From contig JACPHL010000268.1 of the NCBI GenBank assembly GCA_016188625.1, positions 1-22,407 on the forward strand: a stretch of DNA of 22,407 bases, given 5' to 3'. A model generated the notes under the pieces. That model did not search any database, was not told the DNA's origin, and saw only the letters and a list, made by a program, of their open reading frames with translations. Below, one piece after another: positions 9,801 to 17,758 of this stretch. Position numbers and translations under genes: made by a program. The DNA comes from Candidatus Rokuibacteriota bacterium. GTDB lineage: Bacteria > Methylomirabilota > Methylomirabilia > Rokubacteriales > JACPHL01. The first letter of the stretch is position 1. Every line of letters begins with the position of its first letter.

Positions 9801-11205
9801 GGACGTCAGGCAGAAGGTCGAGATCCCGAGCCTGGCCGTCGTGCTCTCCATCGACCGGTCGGGCTCCATGGCGATGTCCACCGACGACCGGGTCACCAAG
9901 CTCGACATCGCCAAGGAGGCTGCGCACCTGGTGGTGGAGCTCCTGGACGAGCGGAACGAGGTCGGCGTCCAGAGCTGGGACACCGAGTTCAACTGGGTGG
10001 TCCCCATCGTCCCGGCCAAGGACAAGGAGACGATCCACCACGAGATCGCCTCCGTCCGGGCCGGGGGCGGGACGGACGGCTACCCGGCGCTCAGGGAGGC
10101 CTACAAGGCCCTCTACGAGCGCCAGGCCATCCTGAAGCACGTGATCTTCCTCTCCGACGGCCAGATGACCCGGGGGGATTTCGCCGGCCTGGTCAGGCGC
10201 ATGGCGAAGGACAAGATCACCGTCTCGGCGGTGGCGATCGGCAAGGACGCCGACGTCCAGCTCATGATCGACATCGCCAAGTGGGGGAAGGGACGGTTCT
10301 ACTACACCGATGACACCCACACCATCCCGCGCATCTTCACCCTGGAGACCCAGCTTGCCTCCAAGTCGTCCCTGATCGAGCAGCCGTTCCGGCCGGTCCT
10401 GGCCACCCCCTATCACGAGATCGTCCAGGAGATCGATTGGTCCAAGGCCCCCCCGCTGGGGGGATACGTGGCCACCAGCCTGAAAGGGAGCGCGGAGATG
10501 CTCCTGATGACCCATCAGGAGGATCCCCTCCTGGCCGCGTGGCAGTACGGCCTCGGGCGGGGCGTCGCCTTCACCGCCGACGCCAAGGCGAAGTGGGGGA
10601 TCCTCTGGCTCCGCTGGAAGGATTTCAACCGCTTCTGGTCGCAGACGGTCCGCTGGACCCTCAGGACCGGGGCCCGCAGCGACACCACGGCCACGGTGAG
10701 GCGGCACGGCGGGCTGGGGGTGGTCACCGTGGAGGCGGTGGACCCCAGAGGCGAGTTCATCAACTTCCTCGAGGCGCAGCTCGGCGTGGTCGCCCCGGAC
10801 AAGACCCAGAGCGCGGTGAGCCTCGAGCAGGTGGCCCCGGGGCGGTATCAGGGGGTCTTCCCCGCCACCCAGGAAGGGGTCTACCTGGTCGGCCTCGCCC
10901 AGCGCAAGGATCAGAAGATGGTCGGCTCCCAGATCGTGGGCCTGGTCGTCCCCTACGCCCAGGAGTTCCGCGAGCTGGGATCCGACGAGACCTTCCTCCG
11001 CGAGATCAGCGAGCTGACGGGCGGGGGAGGCCTCGCGAACCCCAAGGACGCCTTCGAGCTCCATCGCCGTCGGTCCCGGATCTTGGTGGACCTTTGGCCG
11101 TGGCTCGCCGGGTTCGCGACCCTGCTCCTGGTTCCGGAGATCGCCCTCCGCCGGCTGGGCCCGCTGGTCTCGTACGCCTGGAGGGGGTTCCGGCGGCGGA
11201 GCTAA
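6850..11205 (+). CDS. Giant membrane protein with three vWA domains, BatA-like N-half fused to a GATase-like/vWA C-half
   Basis: One uninterrupted 1451-codon frame. The N-half has a BatA-type N-terminus (TM near 5-22 and 58-80, FLKVRRRRQPVPS between), vWA-1 with DVSAS at D95, and a Rossmann-like region from about 317 (LKVLLVTPGN). New membrane segments at about 590-606 and 627-642 start the C-half. This half has vWA-2 with DHSDS at D660 plus GTDIERAI and LLSDGRQN, a class-I glutamine-amidotransferase-like domain at about 880-980 (RVLYVEKD...GGGLVMLGGEESFG), vWA-3 with DRSGS at D1002 plus GTDGYPA and FLSDGQ, and a final TM near 1416-1437. All three vWA domains keep DxSxS, so metal-dependent adhesion is plausible for each. 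The halves resemble two proteins often encoded separately, so this looks like a gene fusion. It is coupled to the DUF58 gene by ATGA. It probably works in the envelope with MoxR; the exact role is unknown. Confidence 0.88.
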   Translation: MSFLAPLAFALLGLAVPLFLLYFLKVRRRRQPVPSVLLWEPALRDQQASAFLRRFQRDPLLILQLLALVVLVVALARPAVTITGRGADSLVLVMDVSASMQATDVAPTRFREAQRRALALIDAMERGGEVMVVEAAAQPTVLVPLTRDRDQARRAILALQPQDTPGRLSEALRTALALFPRSRPLQVHVLTDGALDVGEASEFRDPRVRWTAVGRRGHNVGITELALRKAYYGVYEHQAFLSLVNFSQARLAFPLKVSIDGRTVSEQAISLDPEVKRNVIVPFTHKGGGIVRVEIGADDDLAVDNVAYGIIPPPRQLKVLLVTPGNLFLEKALRADPQVAVEVRAPETYEGGMAGFDVVVLDSASPARIGPGRFVLVNTLPADVPLEHLGTLEQPVVLDWARQHPVMRFVDLSKVAVEQAMRVRPVAAGKALLEAVGGALLYLLEDRDRKLIFVGFDLFKTDLPLRVAFPLILSNSLRWLSPVGLEGADLMVQTGTPFLLPVEHGVEEARVRDPSGEEWRAPITRGLLSFTRTDRTGLYSLETGKGAIRFAVNLASEAESNTAPRPLPEAGAAAGGVGEVFQFHREVWTTLLLLALGLLMLEGILYWRRQTAGRWTIPARGADRWALGLRLLLLLLLGVALGKPQWTRWVDRQNVFFLLDHSDSVGLATRETAYRAAVQALEGMKDDDRAGMIVFGAEARLVEPLRPKPTFRRSEAEVPGKGTDIERAIQLALASLPPGEANRVVLLSDGRQNLGHALAAAQAAADRGVEIYHAPLALPFADEVVVEQLLLPSEAKFGEPFYARIVVSSVRETSGRLALYRNGEFLGSQLVKLTPGKNVFTYRQALEQSGVHVYQAHLEVDGDTIEENNRAVGMAVVRGKPRVLYVEKDRPQAQNLVAALRAQHIDVELAGPEGLPKDPEGLEKYDGVILSNVSSLKLTTRQMESVRDYVRDRGGGLVMLGGEESFGLGGYYRTPIEEALPVTMDVRQKVEIPSLAVVLSIDRSGSMAMSTDDRVTKLDIAKEAAHLVVELLDERNEVGVQSWDTEFNWVVPIVPAKDKETIHHEIASVRAGGGTDGYPALREAYKALYERQAILKHVIFLSDGQMTRGDFAGLVRRMAKDKITVSAVAIGKDADVQLMIDIAKWGKGRFYYTDDTHTIPRIFTLETQLASKSSLIEQPFRPVLATPYHEIVQEIDWSKAPPLGGYVATSLKGSAEMLLMTHQEDPLLAAWQYGLGRGVAFTADAKAKWGILWLRWKDFNRFWSQTVRWTLRTGARSDTTATVRRHGGLGVVTVEAVDPRGEFINFLEAQLGVVAPDKTQSAVSLEQVAPGRYQGVFPATQEGVYLVGLAQRKDQKMVGSQIVGLVVPYAQEFRELGSDETFLREISELTGGGGLANPKDAFELHRRRSRILVDLWPWLAGFATLLLVPEIALRRLGPLVSYAWRGFRRRS

Positions 11206-11207
11206 GG

Positions 11208-12584
11208 ATGGAGCGGTTCGGTCGGTCAGGCGGATGGGCGAGGGCGCTCGCCGTGCTCGCCGCGCTCCTTTCGATCACCGTCGGGGCCGGGACGGGGGAG
11301 GCCAAGGCCCGCCCGCTGCTGGTCCTGCCCTTCCAGGCCACGAGCCCGGGGGGCGGGGACGACTGGATCGGCGAGGGGCTGGCCGAATCCCTCATCCTCG
11401 CCTTCCGGAGCCATCCGGCCTTCCTGCCGGTGGACCGGGCTCGGGTGCGGCAGGCGATCAGGGCCGCCGGGGAGGACCCCGAGGGCCCGCTTCCGGAGCG
11501 GACAGTGCTCGCGGTGGCCCGGTCCGTGCGGGCCGAGTCGGTCCTCCTGGGCGAGTATCGCCGGGAGGGGGGGAGCCTGACCGTGGTCCCCCGTCACCTC
11601 GAGGTCCGGACGGGTGGCGCCGAGGCCCGCTCGGGGGAGCCGCTCCAGGGATCGCTGGACCGCTGGAAGGCGCTCCAGGGAGACCTCGTGCGCTACTACC
11701 TCAAGGCGCTCAAGGTCGCCGAGAAGCCGGAGGAGGTCCAGCGGCTCGCGGAGACCGCGGGGCTCACGGCCAACCTGACCGCCTTCGAGGCCTTCGTGAA
11801 GGGGCGCCGGGCCTACCTCCGGGGGAGCCAGTCGGGGTACGAGGGGGCGGTGGAGCTCTTCGGGCGGGCGGCTGAGCTCGATCCCGGGTTCGCCCTCGCC
11901 CACTTCGAGCTGGGACAGGCCCACCTCGCCCTGGGCAACCGCTGGAAGGCCGCGGCCCAGTTCCGGGCGGCCTCCCAGTTCGACCCCGCCTCCCCAGAGC
12001 CCTTCAAGGCCCTGGGGGACCTCTTCATGTCCAGCCCCCGGCGCCTCTACGAGCAGGCGATCGAGGCCTACCGCCGGGCCATCGGGCTCAGGCCCCACTA
12101 CGCGGAGGCCTACGTGGGCCTCGGGGATGCCCGGGCCGCCAAGGGGGACTACGAGGCCGCGATCGCCGAGTACCAGAAGGCCCTCGACTTCGACCCACTG
12201 AACGCCCGGGTCCACTTCAGCCTCGGGCGGATCTACTACGGCGAGAAGGGGCTGTACTACGAGGCGGTCGCCGCGTACAAGAAGGCGATCGAGCTGGATC
12301 CCTACTTCCTGGAGGCCCGGATGGGGCTCGGGGAGGTCTACGAGGAGAAGGGGCTCTACGACGGCGCCATCGCCGAGTACCGGAAGGTGATCGAGGTCAA
12401 CGCCAGGCACCCGGGCGCCCACTACAACCTGGCCCTGTCCCTCGAGAAGGTGGACGTCAAGGAGGCCATCGCGCAGTGGGAGCGCTACATCGAGCTCGCC
12501 TCCCAGCTCCCGAGCGAGAAGGACTGGGTGGACATCGCCCGTCAGCACCTGAAGAAGCTGCGGGGCCTTGAGAAGGGGCAGTAA
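11208..12584 (+). CDS. Exported TPR protein with a TolB/CsgG-like N-terminal domain
   Basis: The start chosen is the ATG two bases after the previous TAA; it yields a signal peptide (about residues 1-33, ending in GEAKA). Residues 35-140 (RPLLVLPFQ...DDWIGEGLAESLILAF...RVRQAIRAAG...VLLGEYRREGGSLTVVPRHLEV) resemble the nucleotide-free TolB/CsgG-like domain found before TPR arrays. From about 190 to 440 there are six or seven tetratricopeptide repeats (YEGAVELFGRAAELDPGFALAH, YEQAIEAYRRAIGLRPHYAEAY, YEAAIAEYQKALDFDPLNA, YDGAIAEYRKVIEV). These would form a protein-binding solenoid. Bat-type operons commonly end with TPR proteins, so it is a likely periplasmic partner of the vWA protein. Total length 458 residues. 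Confidence 0.88.
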   Translation: MERFGRSGGWARALAVLAALLSITVGAGTGEAKARPLLVLPFQATSPGGGDDWIGEGLAESLILAFRSHPAFLPVDRARVRQAIRAAGEDPEGPLPERTVLAVARSVRAESVLLGEYRREGGSLTVVPRHLEVRTGGAEARSGEPLQGSLDRWKALQGDLVRYYLKALKVAEKPEEVQRLAETAGLTANLTAFEAFVKGRRAYLRGSQSGYEGAVELFGRAAELDPGFALAHFELGQAHLALGNRWKAAAQFRAASQFDPASPEPFKALGDLFMSSPRRLYEQAIEAYRRAIGLRPHYAEAYVGLGDARAAKGDYEAAIAEYQKALDFDPLNARVHFSLGRIYYGEKGLYYEAVAAYKKAIELDPYFLEARMGLGEVYEEKGLYDGAIAEYRKVIEVNARHPGAHYNLALSLEKVDVKEAIAQWERYIELASQLPSEKDWVDIARQHLKKLRGLEKGQ

Positions 12585-12586
12585 GA

Positions 12587-12774
12587 AACTCGGAGGGGGG
12601 CGGAGCCCCCCTCCGAACCTCCCCCAAGATGGCGCGGGCCAAGCCCGCGCTCGGAGCGGACATGCATCTCCGAAAGGTTCCGGGGGGAGGCAGGCCCCGA
12701 AGCCGGTCGCTGAAGAGCGACCGGCCGGCTTCGCCGGGGGCCGTCGGAAGGGGGGCAGCGCCCCCCTCCGAGTT
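12587..12774. repeat. 188-bp hairpin-rich element with 15-bp terminal inverted repeats
   Basis: AACTCGGAGGGGGGC (12587-12601) is repeated exactly in inverted orientation at 12760-12774. Each end is itself a hairpin: 12590-12600 with 12606-12616 (11 bp, 5-nt loop), and 12744-12755 with 12761-12771 (one bulged A). Inside are three more stems: 12632-12639/12643-12650 (8 bp, CAA loop), 12703-12711/12716-12724 (9 bp, GAAG loop) and 12725-12729/12733-12737. There is no coding capacity. The element begins three bases after the TPR gene stop and ends inside the stop codon of the convergent HMA gene. It could act as a bidirectional transcript end and looks like a REP/BIME- or MITE-like intergenic unit. 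Copy number elsewhere cannot be seen. Confidence 0.7.
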
Positions 12775-13078
12775 AGTCGCGCCCGAGGAGCCGGCGGAGC
12801 CCGGACAGGATCGCCGTCGCCTCCACCGGCCCGGGGAACGCCGCCGGGCTCACCGCCTCCGGCCGGTACACGACGCGGGCGTGATCGCCCGCGAGGCTGA
12901 CCTCCACCCGCTCCACCCCTTCGAGCCCTGCCAGGGCCCGGCGGACCCGATCGGCTCAGAGGGAGCAGAGCATCCCCGTGACCGAGATCACCGCCTGCCG
13001 GCGTCCCCCGGGGAGGGGAGTGTCCTCGAGGACCCTGGCGGCCGGCCGGACCCTCCAGTTCCCGAGCTTCAGCTTCAC
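12773..13078 (-). CDS. HMA-domain (MerP/CopZ-like) protein, candidate selenoprotein with in-frame TGA (CxxU)
   Basis: On the minus strand a GTG at 13078 opens a frame of 101 codons plus TAA (12773-12775), interrupted only by TGA at 12958-12956 (codon 41). The product is a 30-residue N-terminal part, then a heavy-metal-associated domain: QAVISVTGMLCSL-U-ADRVRRALAGLEGVERVEVSLAGDHARVVY, then AFPGPVEATAILSGL, matching the ferredoxin-like beta-alpha-beta-beta-alpha-beta HMA fold. The TGA lies exactly where the second Cys of GMxCxxC is expected, and protein similarity continues without a frame change, so selenocysteine insertion is favoured over a pseudogene. A SECIS-like hairpin follows (12922-12940). 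Upstream in frame there is an earlier TGA and no better start; GGGGG precedes the GTG. Its role is probably binding or transfer of soft metals (Cu, Hg) or redox. Gene callers would split or miss it. Confidence 0.72.
12922..12940 (-). promoter_or_regulatory. Candidate bacterial SECIS hairpin
   Basis: Directly 3' of the TGA (minus strand) the RNA can form CGGGCCCU-GGC-AGGGCUCG: 8 bp including one G-U pair, with a 3-nt apical loop starting with G. The loop begins 23 nt after the TGA. Bacterial SECIS elements generally need a G in the first two loop positions at about 16-37 nt from the UGA, so both rules are met. GC-rich DNA makes chance hairpins common, so this alone is weak evidence. Confidence 0.5.
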
Positions 13079-13164
13079 GCCCGAGCCCCCGGTCCCCCGT
13101 TGAGGTCCCTGAGCCGCACGCCCCTCGTATCATACCCGATCCGTTCCGGACGGGCCATCAGACC

Positions 13165-13194
13165 TTGACACCACGAGTCGGAGTGGCGTACATT
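13165..13194 (+). promoter_or_regulatory. Sigma-70-like promoter of the galT-like gene
   Basis: A consensus TTGACA (13165-13170) and TACATT (13189-13194) are 18 bp apart. Transcription would begin near 13201, leaving a leader of about 65 nt that ends in GAGAGGGGG before the ATG at 13266. Confidence 0.75.
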
Positions 13195-13265
13195 CTGCTC
13201 GTGCGGGGTTTCACAACCACGCCATCTCGGAGTACGCCGCCGCGATCCCGAACCGAGAGGGGGCC

Positions 13266-14261
13266 ATGAGGGGAGAGTTGCGGAAGGACCTCGCCACGGG
13301 CCAGTGGGTGCTGGTCCGTCAGCCGGAGCAGGAGTGGCAGGCCGACGCCGAATGCCCCTTCTGTCCGGGGAACGAGCACCTCACCCCGCCCGAGATCGCC
13401 GCCTACCGGAAGGAGGGGGCCATGCCGAACGGCCCCGGGTGGCAGGTGCGGGTGGTCCCCGAGCGGAACCCCTTCTTCCAGGTCGAGGATGACCTGCTGC
13501 GGGAGGGGCTCGGGATGTACGATCGGATCTCCACCCGCGGGGCCAGCGAGATCGTCATCGAGGATCCGGCCCACGACCGGGCCCTGGCCGGGATGGCGGA
13601 GGAGCAGGTGGTGCGGGTCCTCTGGATGTACCGCGACCGGCTCCAGGACCTGAAGCGGGACGCCAAGATCCGCGACGTGCTGATCACGCGCCGCTACAAG
13701 AAGCCCGGGGCCCGGATCCCCCACCCCTACTCGCGGATCCTGGCCGCGCCGATCATCTTCGGGCAGATCCGGACCGAGCTCGACCGCGCGCGGGAGCACT
13801 ACCTCTATAAGCGCCGCTGCATCTACTGCGACATCCTGCGCGAGGAGATCGCGGCGGAGGCCCGGATCGTCAGGCTCACCCCCCACTTCCTGGTCTTCGT
13901 CCCCTACGCCGCCCGAACCGCCTGCCAGACCTGGATCCTGCCGCGCCAGCACGCCTGCGCCTACGAGACCGTCTCGCCGGAGGGGGTGAACGACCTGGCC
14001 GGCCTCCTCAAGGGGCTCGCGGCCACCTTCGACAGGGCCCTGGGGGATCCGCCCTTCGAGCTGGCCCTGCACACCGCGCCGAACCTCGCGGTCAAGCTCT
14101 TGCCCGATGAATGGGCCACGGTCGCCCGAGACTACCACTGGCACCTGGAGCTTACCCCGCACCCCGAGCGCCTCGCCCTGGTGGGGGGGATCACCGTCAA
14201 CGAGACGCCCCCCGAGCAGGCGGCCCGTCTCCTCCGGGAGGCCTGGGCCGCGACCCGCTAG
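13266..14261 (+). CDS. galT: Galactose-1-phosphate uridylyltransferase-like protein with an altered active site
   Basis: The 331-residue length and domain order fit GalT: N-terminal DLATGQWVLV, zinc motif CPFCPGN (C30, C33) with H103 in the EIVIEDPAHD segment, the VLWMYRDRL helix, a second CIYCDIL pair, and the closing YHWHLELTPHPERLA. GalT uses the middle His of HPHxQ as its UMP-accepting nucleophile. Here this reads HPYSR, with Tyr at 155 and Arg in place of Gln. Classical uridylyl transfer is therefore doubtful; it may use another nucleotide or chemistry, or be a structural relative. No other Leloir gene (galK, galE) is nearby. It is convergent with gdhA, whose stop is only 8 bp away, and no terminator lies between them. 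Confidence 0.8.
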   Translation: MRGELRKDLATGQWVLVRQPEQEWQADAECPFCPGNEHLTPPEIAAYRKEGAMPNGPGWQVRVVPERNPFFQVEDDLLREGLGMYDRISTRGASEIVIEDPAHDRALAGMAEEQVVRVLWMYRDRLQDLKRDAKIRDVLITRRYKKPGARIPHPYSRILAAPIIFGQIRTELDRAREHYLYKRRCIYCDILREEIAAEARIVRLTPHFLVFVPYAARTACQTWILPRQHACAYETVSPEGVNDLAGLLKGLAATFDRALGDPPFELALHTAPNLAVKLLPDEWATVARDYHWHLELTPHPERLALVGGITVNETPPEQAARLLREAWAATR

Positions 14262-14269
14262 GAGGCCCC

Positions 14270-15520
<1,251 letters not shown>

Positions 15521-15573
15521 TTTGTCCTCCAAAACCGTCTGCTCTTCTTCTGATTTTGCCCTGCGATTCCCTC

Positions 15574-15602
15574 TTGACAGGAGCCGGCGGGTATCCTACC
15601 CT
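15574..15602 (+). promoter_or_regulatory. Promoter of the isc operon
   Basis: A consensus TTGACA (15574-15579) and TACCCT (15597-15602) lie 17 bp apart, with start of transcription near 15609. GGGTA-TCC-TACCC forms a small palindrome over the -10 region. The IscR-like operator begins right after the -10. Confidence 0.75.
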
Positions 15603-15605
15603 GAC

Positions 15606-15630
15606 TGAGGCGACCATTTTAGTCGGAGAT
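15606..15630 (+). promoter_or_regulatory. Type-1-like IscR operator overlapping the transcription start
   Basis: The core CGACCATTTTAGTCGG (15611-15626) fits the known type-1 IscR motif (YYGACT-RWWW-YAGTCRR) at nearly every position; the main departure is C for T at the sixth position. The half sites GACCA and TAGTC are near-perfect inverted repeats around TTT. Location at about +1 suits repression by [2Fe-2S]-IscR. The match is by eye. Confidence 0.6.
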
Positions 15631-15644
15631 GCAAAAGGTCGGAG

Positions 15645-16046
15645 ATGCTTAGGCTGACCAAGCGGGCCGATTACGGGTTGATCGCGATCCATTATATCGC
15701 GTTCCACCAGGGCGACGGGATCGTCAATACCAGGAAGATCGCAGAGGAGTTTAACATTCCTGTCGAGCTTCTGGCCAAGATCCTTCAGCGCATGGCCAAG
15801 CGGGGGCTCATCGTCAGCCAGAACGGTCCCAAGGGCGGGTACCTCCTGGCCCGGGCCCCCGACCGGATCACCGTCGGGGAGGTGATCCGGGCCATCGAGG
15901 GACCCGTCAACATCGTGAGCTGCTATCAGACCCCGACCTGCCCCCAGATGACCCGCTGCAGTCTCCGGCACCCGGTGCGGAAGATCCAGGACTCGATCAC
16001 CCGGTTCCTGGACGAGATGACCCTGACCGAGATGAACGCGAACTGA
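15645..16046 (+). CDS. iscR: IscR, Rrf2-family Fe-S cluster-sensing regulator
   Basis: The 133-residue protein starts [19 protein letters not shown], a winged-helix N-terminus of the Rrf2 family, with the recognition region [34 protein letters not shown]. The sensor loop has cysteines C93, C99 and C105 (CX5CX5C) and H109, matching the [2Fe-2S] ligand set of IscR (three Cys, one His). Holo-IscR normally represses the isc operon when Fe-S supply is adequate. It is the first gene of the operon, 13 bp ahead of iscS, and an IscR-like site overlaps its promoter, so autoregulation is expected. AAAAGG and GGAG precede the ATG; an 11-bp direct repeat covers the start (15622-15632 and 15638-15648). Confidence 0.93.
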   Translation: MLRLTKRADYGLIAIHYIAFHQGDGIVNTRKIAEEFNIPVELLAKILQRMAKRGLIVSQNGPKGGYLLARAPDRITVGEVIRAIEGPVNIVSCYQTPTCPQMTRCSLRHPVRKIQDSITRFLDEMTLTEMNAN

Positions 16047-16059
16047 GCGAGGAGACGAC

Positions 16060-17286
16060 ATGGCCTTGAAGCTTCCCATCTTCATGGACAGCCACTCGAC
16101 GACCCCGGTGGACCCCCGGGTCCTCGAGGCGATGCTCCCGTATTTCACGGAGCGCTTTGGTCACCCGGGCAGCCGGAACCACCCCTTCGGCTGGGAGGCC
16201 GAGAAGGCGGTGGACGAGGCGCGGGCCAAGATCGCCCGCCTCATCGGCGCCCGGGACCCCAAGGAGGTCGTCTTCACCTCGGGCGGGACCGAGTCGGACA
16301 ACCTGGCCCTCAAGGGCGCGGCCGAGATGTACCGGGAGAAGGGGACCCACATCGTCACCACGGCCATCGAGCACCGGGCGGTCCTGGACGTCGCCCGCCG
16401 GCTCGAGAAGCAGGGCTTCGCCGTCACCTACGTCCCGGTGGGCCACGACGGCCTCGTGGATCCCGAGGCGATCCGGGGAGCCATCACGGACAAGACCATC
16501 CTGATCTCGGTCATGTTCGCCAACAACGAGATCGGGACCCTCCAGCCGATCGCCGAGATCGGGAAGGTCGCCAAGGAGCGGGGGGTCCTCTTCCACACCG
16601 ACGCCACCCAGGCGGTGGGGAAGGTCCCGGTGGACGTCGAGGCCATGGGGATCGACCTCCTGACCTGCTCGGCCCACAAGATCTACGGCCCGAAGGGGAT
16701 CGGCGCCCTCTACGTCCGCCGGAAGAACCCCCGCGTCCGGATCGCGCCCATCATCGACGGGGGCGGGCACGAGCGCGGGGCGCGCTCCGGCACCGTCCCC
16801 GTCCCCCTGGCGGTGGGGTTCGGCACGGCCGCGGAGATCTGCCGGGAGGGCATGCCGGAGGAGGCGGCCCGGCTGGCCAGGCTGCGGGACGCCCTCCAGG
16901 ACAAGATCCTCTCCAGCGTGGACGAGGTCTACCTCAACGGGCATCCCGAGAAGCGGCTCCCCCACAACCTGAACGTCTCCTTCGCCTACGTGGAGGGGGA
17001 GTCGGTCCTGATGGGGGTCAACAAGGAGGTGGCGATCTCCTCGGGGTCCGCCTGCACCTCGGCGACCCTCGAGCCCTCCTACGTCATCGCCGCGCTGGGG
17101 GTGGACCCGGAGCTGGCCCACTCCTCCATCCGGTTCGGGCTGCACCGGTTCAACACCGAGGAGGAGGTCGAGTACGTGGGCGGCCGCATCGTCGAGGTGG
17201 TGATCCGGCTCCGGGAGATGTCCCCCCTCTACGAGCTGGCCAAGGAGGGGGTTGACATCAAGTCCATGCGTTGGAAAGCTGAGTAG
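16060..17286 (+). CDS. iscS: IscS cysteine desulfurase
   Basis: A PLP enzyme that converts cysteine to alanine and a protein persulfide, the sulfur donor for Fe-S assembly and other thiolations. The 408-residue product has the group I layout: [17 protein letters not shown]105 in IEHRAVLD, D181 in [13 protein letters not shown] lysine K207 in [10 protein letters not shown], and the long mobile loop SSGSACTSA with catalytic Cys332. Length and loop match IscS rather than SufS. AGGAG lies before the ATG. It is followed 30 bp later by iscU, its direct sulfur acceptor. Confidence 0.97.
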   Translation: MALKLPIFMDSHSTTPVDPRVLEAMLPYFTERFGHPGSRNHPFGWEAEKAVDEARAKIARLIGARDPKEVVFTSGGTESDNLALKGAAEMYREKGTHIVTTAIEHRAVLDVARRLEKQGFAVTYVPVGHDGLVDPEAIRGAITDKTILISVMFANNEIGTLQPIAEIGKVAKERGVLFHTDATQAVGKVPVDVEAMGIDLLTCSAHKIYGPKGIGALYVRRKNPRVRIAPIIDGGGHERGARSGTVPVPLAVGFGTAAEICREGMPEEAARLARLRDALQDKILSSVDEVYLNGHPEKRLPHNLNVSFAYVEGESVLMGVNKEVAISSGSACTSATLEPSYVIAALGVDPELAHSSIRFGLHRFNTEEEVEYVGGRIVEVVIRLREMSPLYELAKEGVDIKSMRWKAE

Positions 17287-17316
17287 GGACGGCCACCGCT
17301 CGATAAGGAGGGATCC

Positions 17317-17736
17317 ATGGCCTATAGCGACAAGGTGATCGATCACTATAACAACCCGAGGAACGTGGGCTCCTTCCCCAAGGGGACCCCTGGCGTGGGG
17401 ACCGGTCTGGTCGGGGCCCCGGAGTGTGGCGACGTGATGAAGCTCCAGATCAAGGTCAATCTGGAGTCGGGGCTCATCGAGGACGCCAAGTTCAAGACCT
17501 TCGGCTGCGGCTCCGCCATCGCCAGCTCCAGCCTGGCCACCGAGTGGCTGAAGGGGAAGTCCGTCGAGGAGGCCCTGAAGATCAAGAACACCGACATCGT
17601 CAACGAGCTGAAGCTCCCCCCGGTGAAGATCCACTGCTCGGTCCTGGCCGAGGACGCCATCAAGGCCGCCCTCCGGGACTTCCAGGAGCAGTGGGCCGCG
17701 AAGCAGGCGGCGGCGACCCCGTCCGTGACCTCGTAG
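17317..17736 (+). CDS. iscU: IscU Fe-S cluster scaffold
   Basis: The scaffold on which IscS sulfur and iron form [2Fe-2S]/[4Fe-4S] clusters. All key residues are present: C37 and D39 (PECGD), C64 (GCGSAIASSS), and H106/C107 (KIHCSVLAED). LPPVK at 100-104 is the recognition motif bound by the HscA chaperone, consistent with hscA in the same operon. The 139-residue length is slightly above E. coli IscU because of an Ala/Thr/Ser tail. AAGGAGG sits 6-7 nt before the ATG. Confidence 0.97.
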   Translation: MAYSDKVIDHYNNPRNVGSFPKGTPGVGTGLVGAPECGDVMKLQIKVNLESGLIEDAKFKTFGCGSAIASSSLATEWLKGKSVEEALKIKNTDIVNELKLPPVKIHCSVLAEDAIKAALRDFQEQWAAKQAAATPSVTS

Positions 17737-17758
17737 GGAGAAGGAGGGAACCGACGCG

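Noticed and set aside
6778-11064. Very long minus-strand open frame opposite the vWA fusion gene
   Set aside because: It is a shadow of GC-rich codon bias. The plus-strand frame has clear vWA, BatA and GATase domains, while the antisense product is a low-complexity Gly/Arg/Asp/Leu-rich string with no domain.
12773-13078. Reading the HMA gene as a simple pseudogene
   Set aside because: There is a single stop exactly at the second metal-site cysteine, no frameshift, a proper terminal TAA and a SECIS-like hairpin. Decay would not be expected to hit only that codon. It remains the main alternative.
12629-13168. Plus-strand open frame across the hairpin element and opposite the HMA gene
   Set aside because: It crosses several strong hairpins and is antisense to a recognisable HMA domain. 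No domain is seen in its product.
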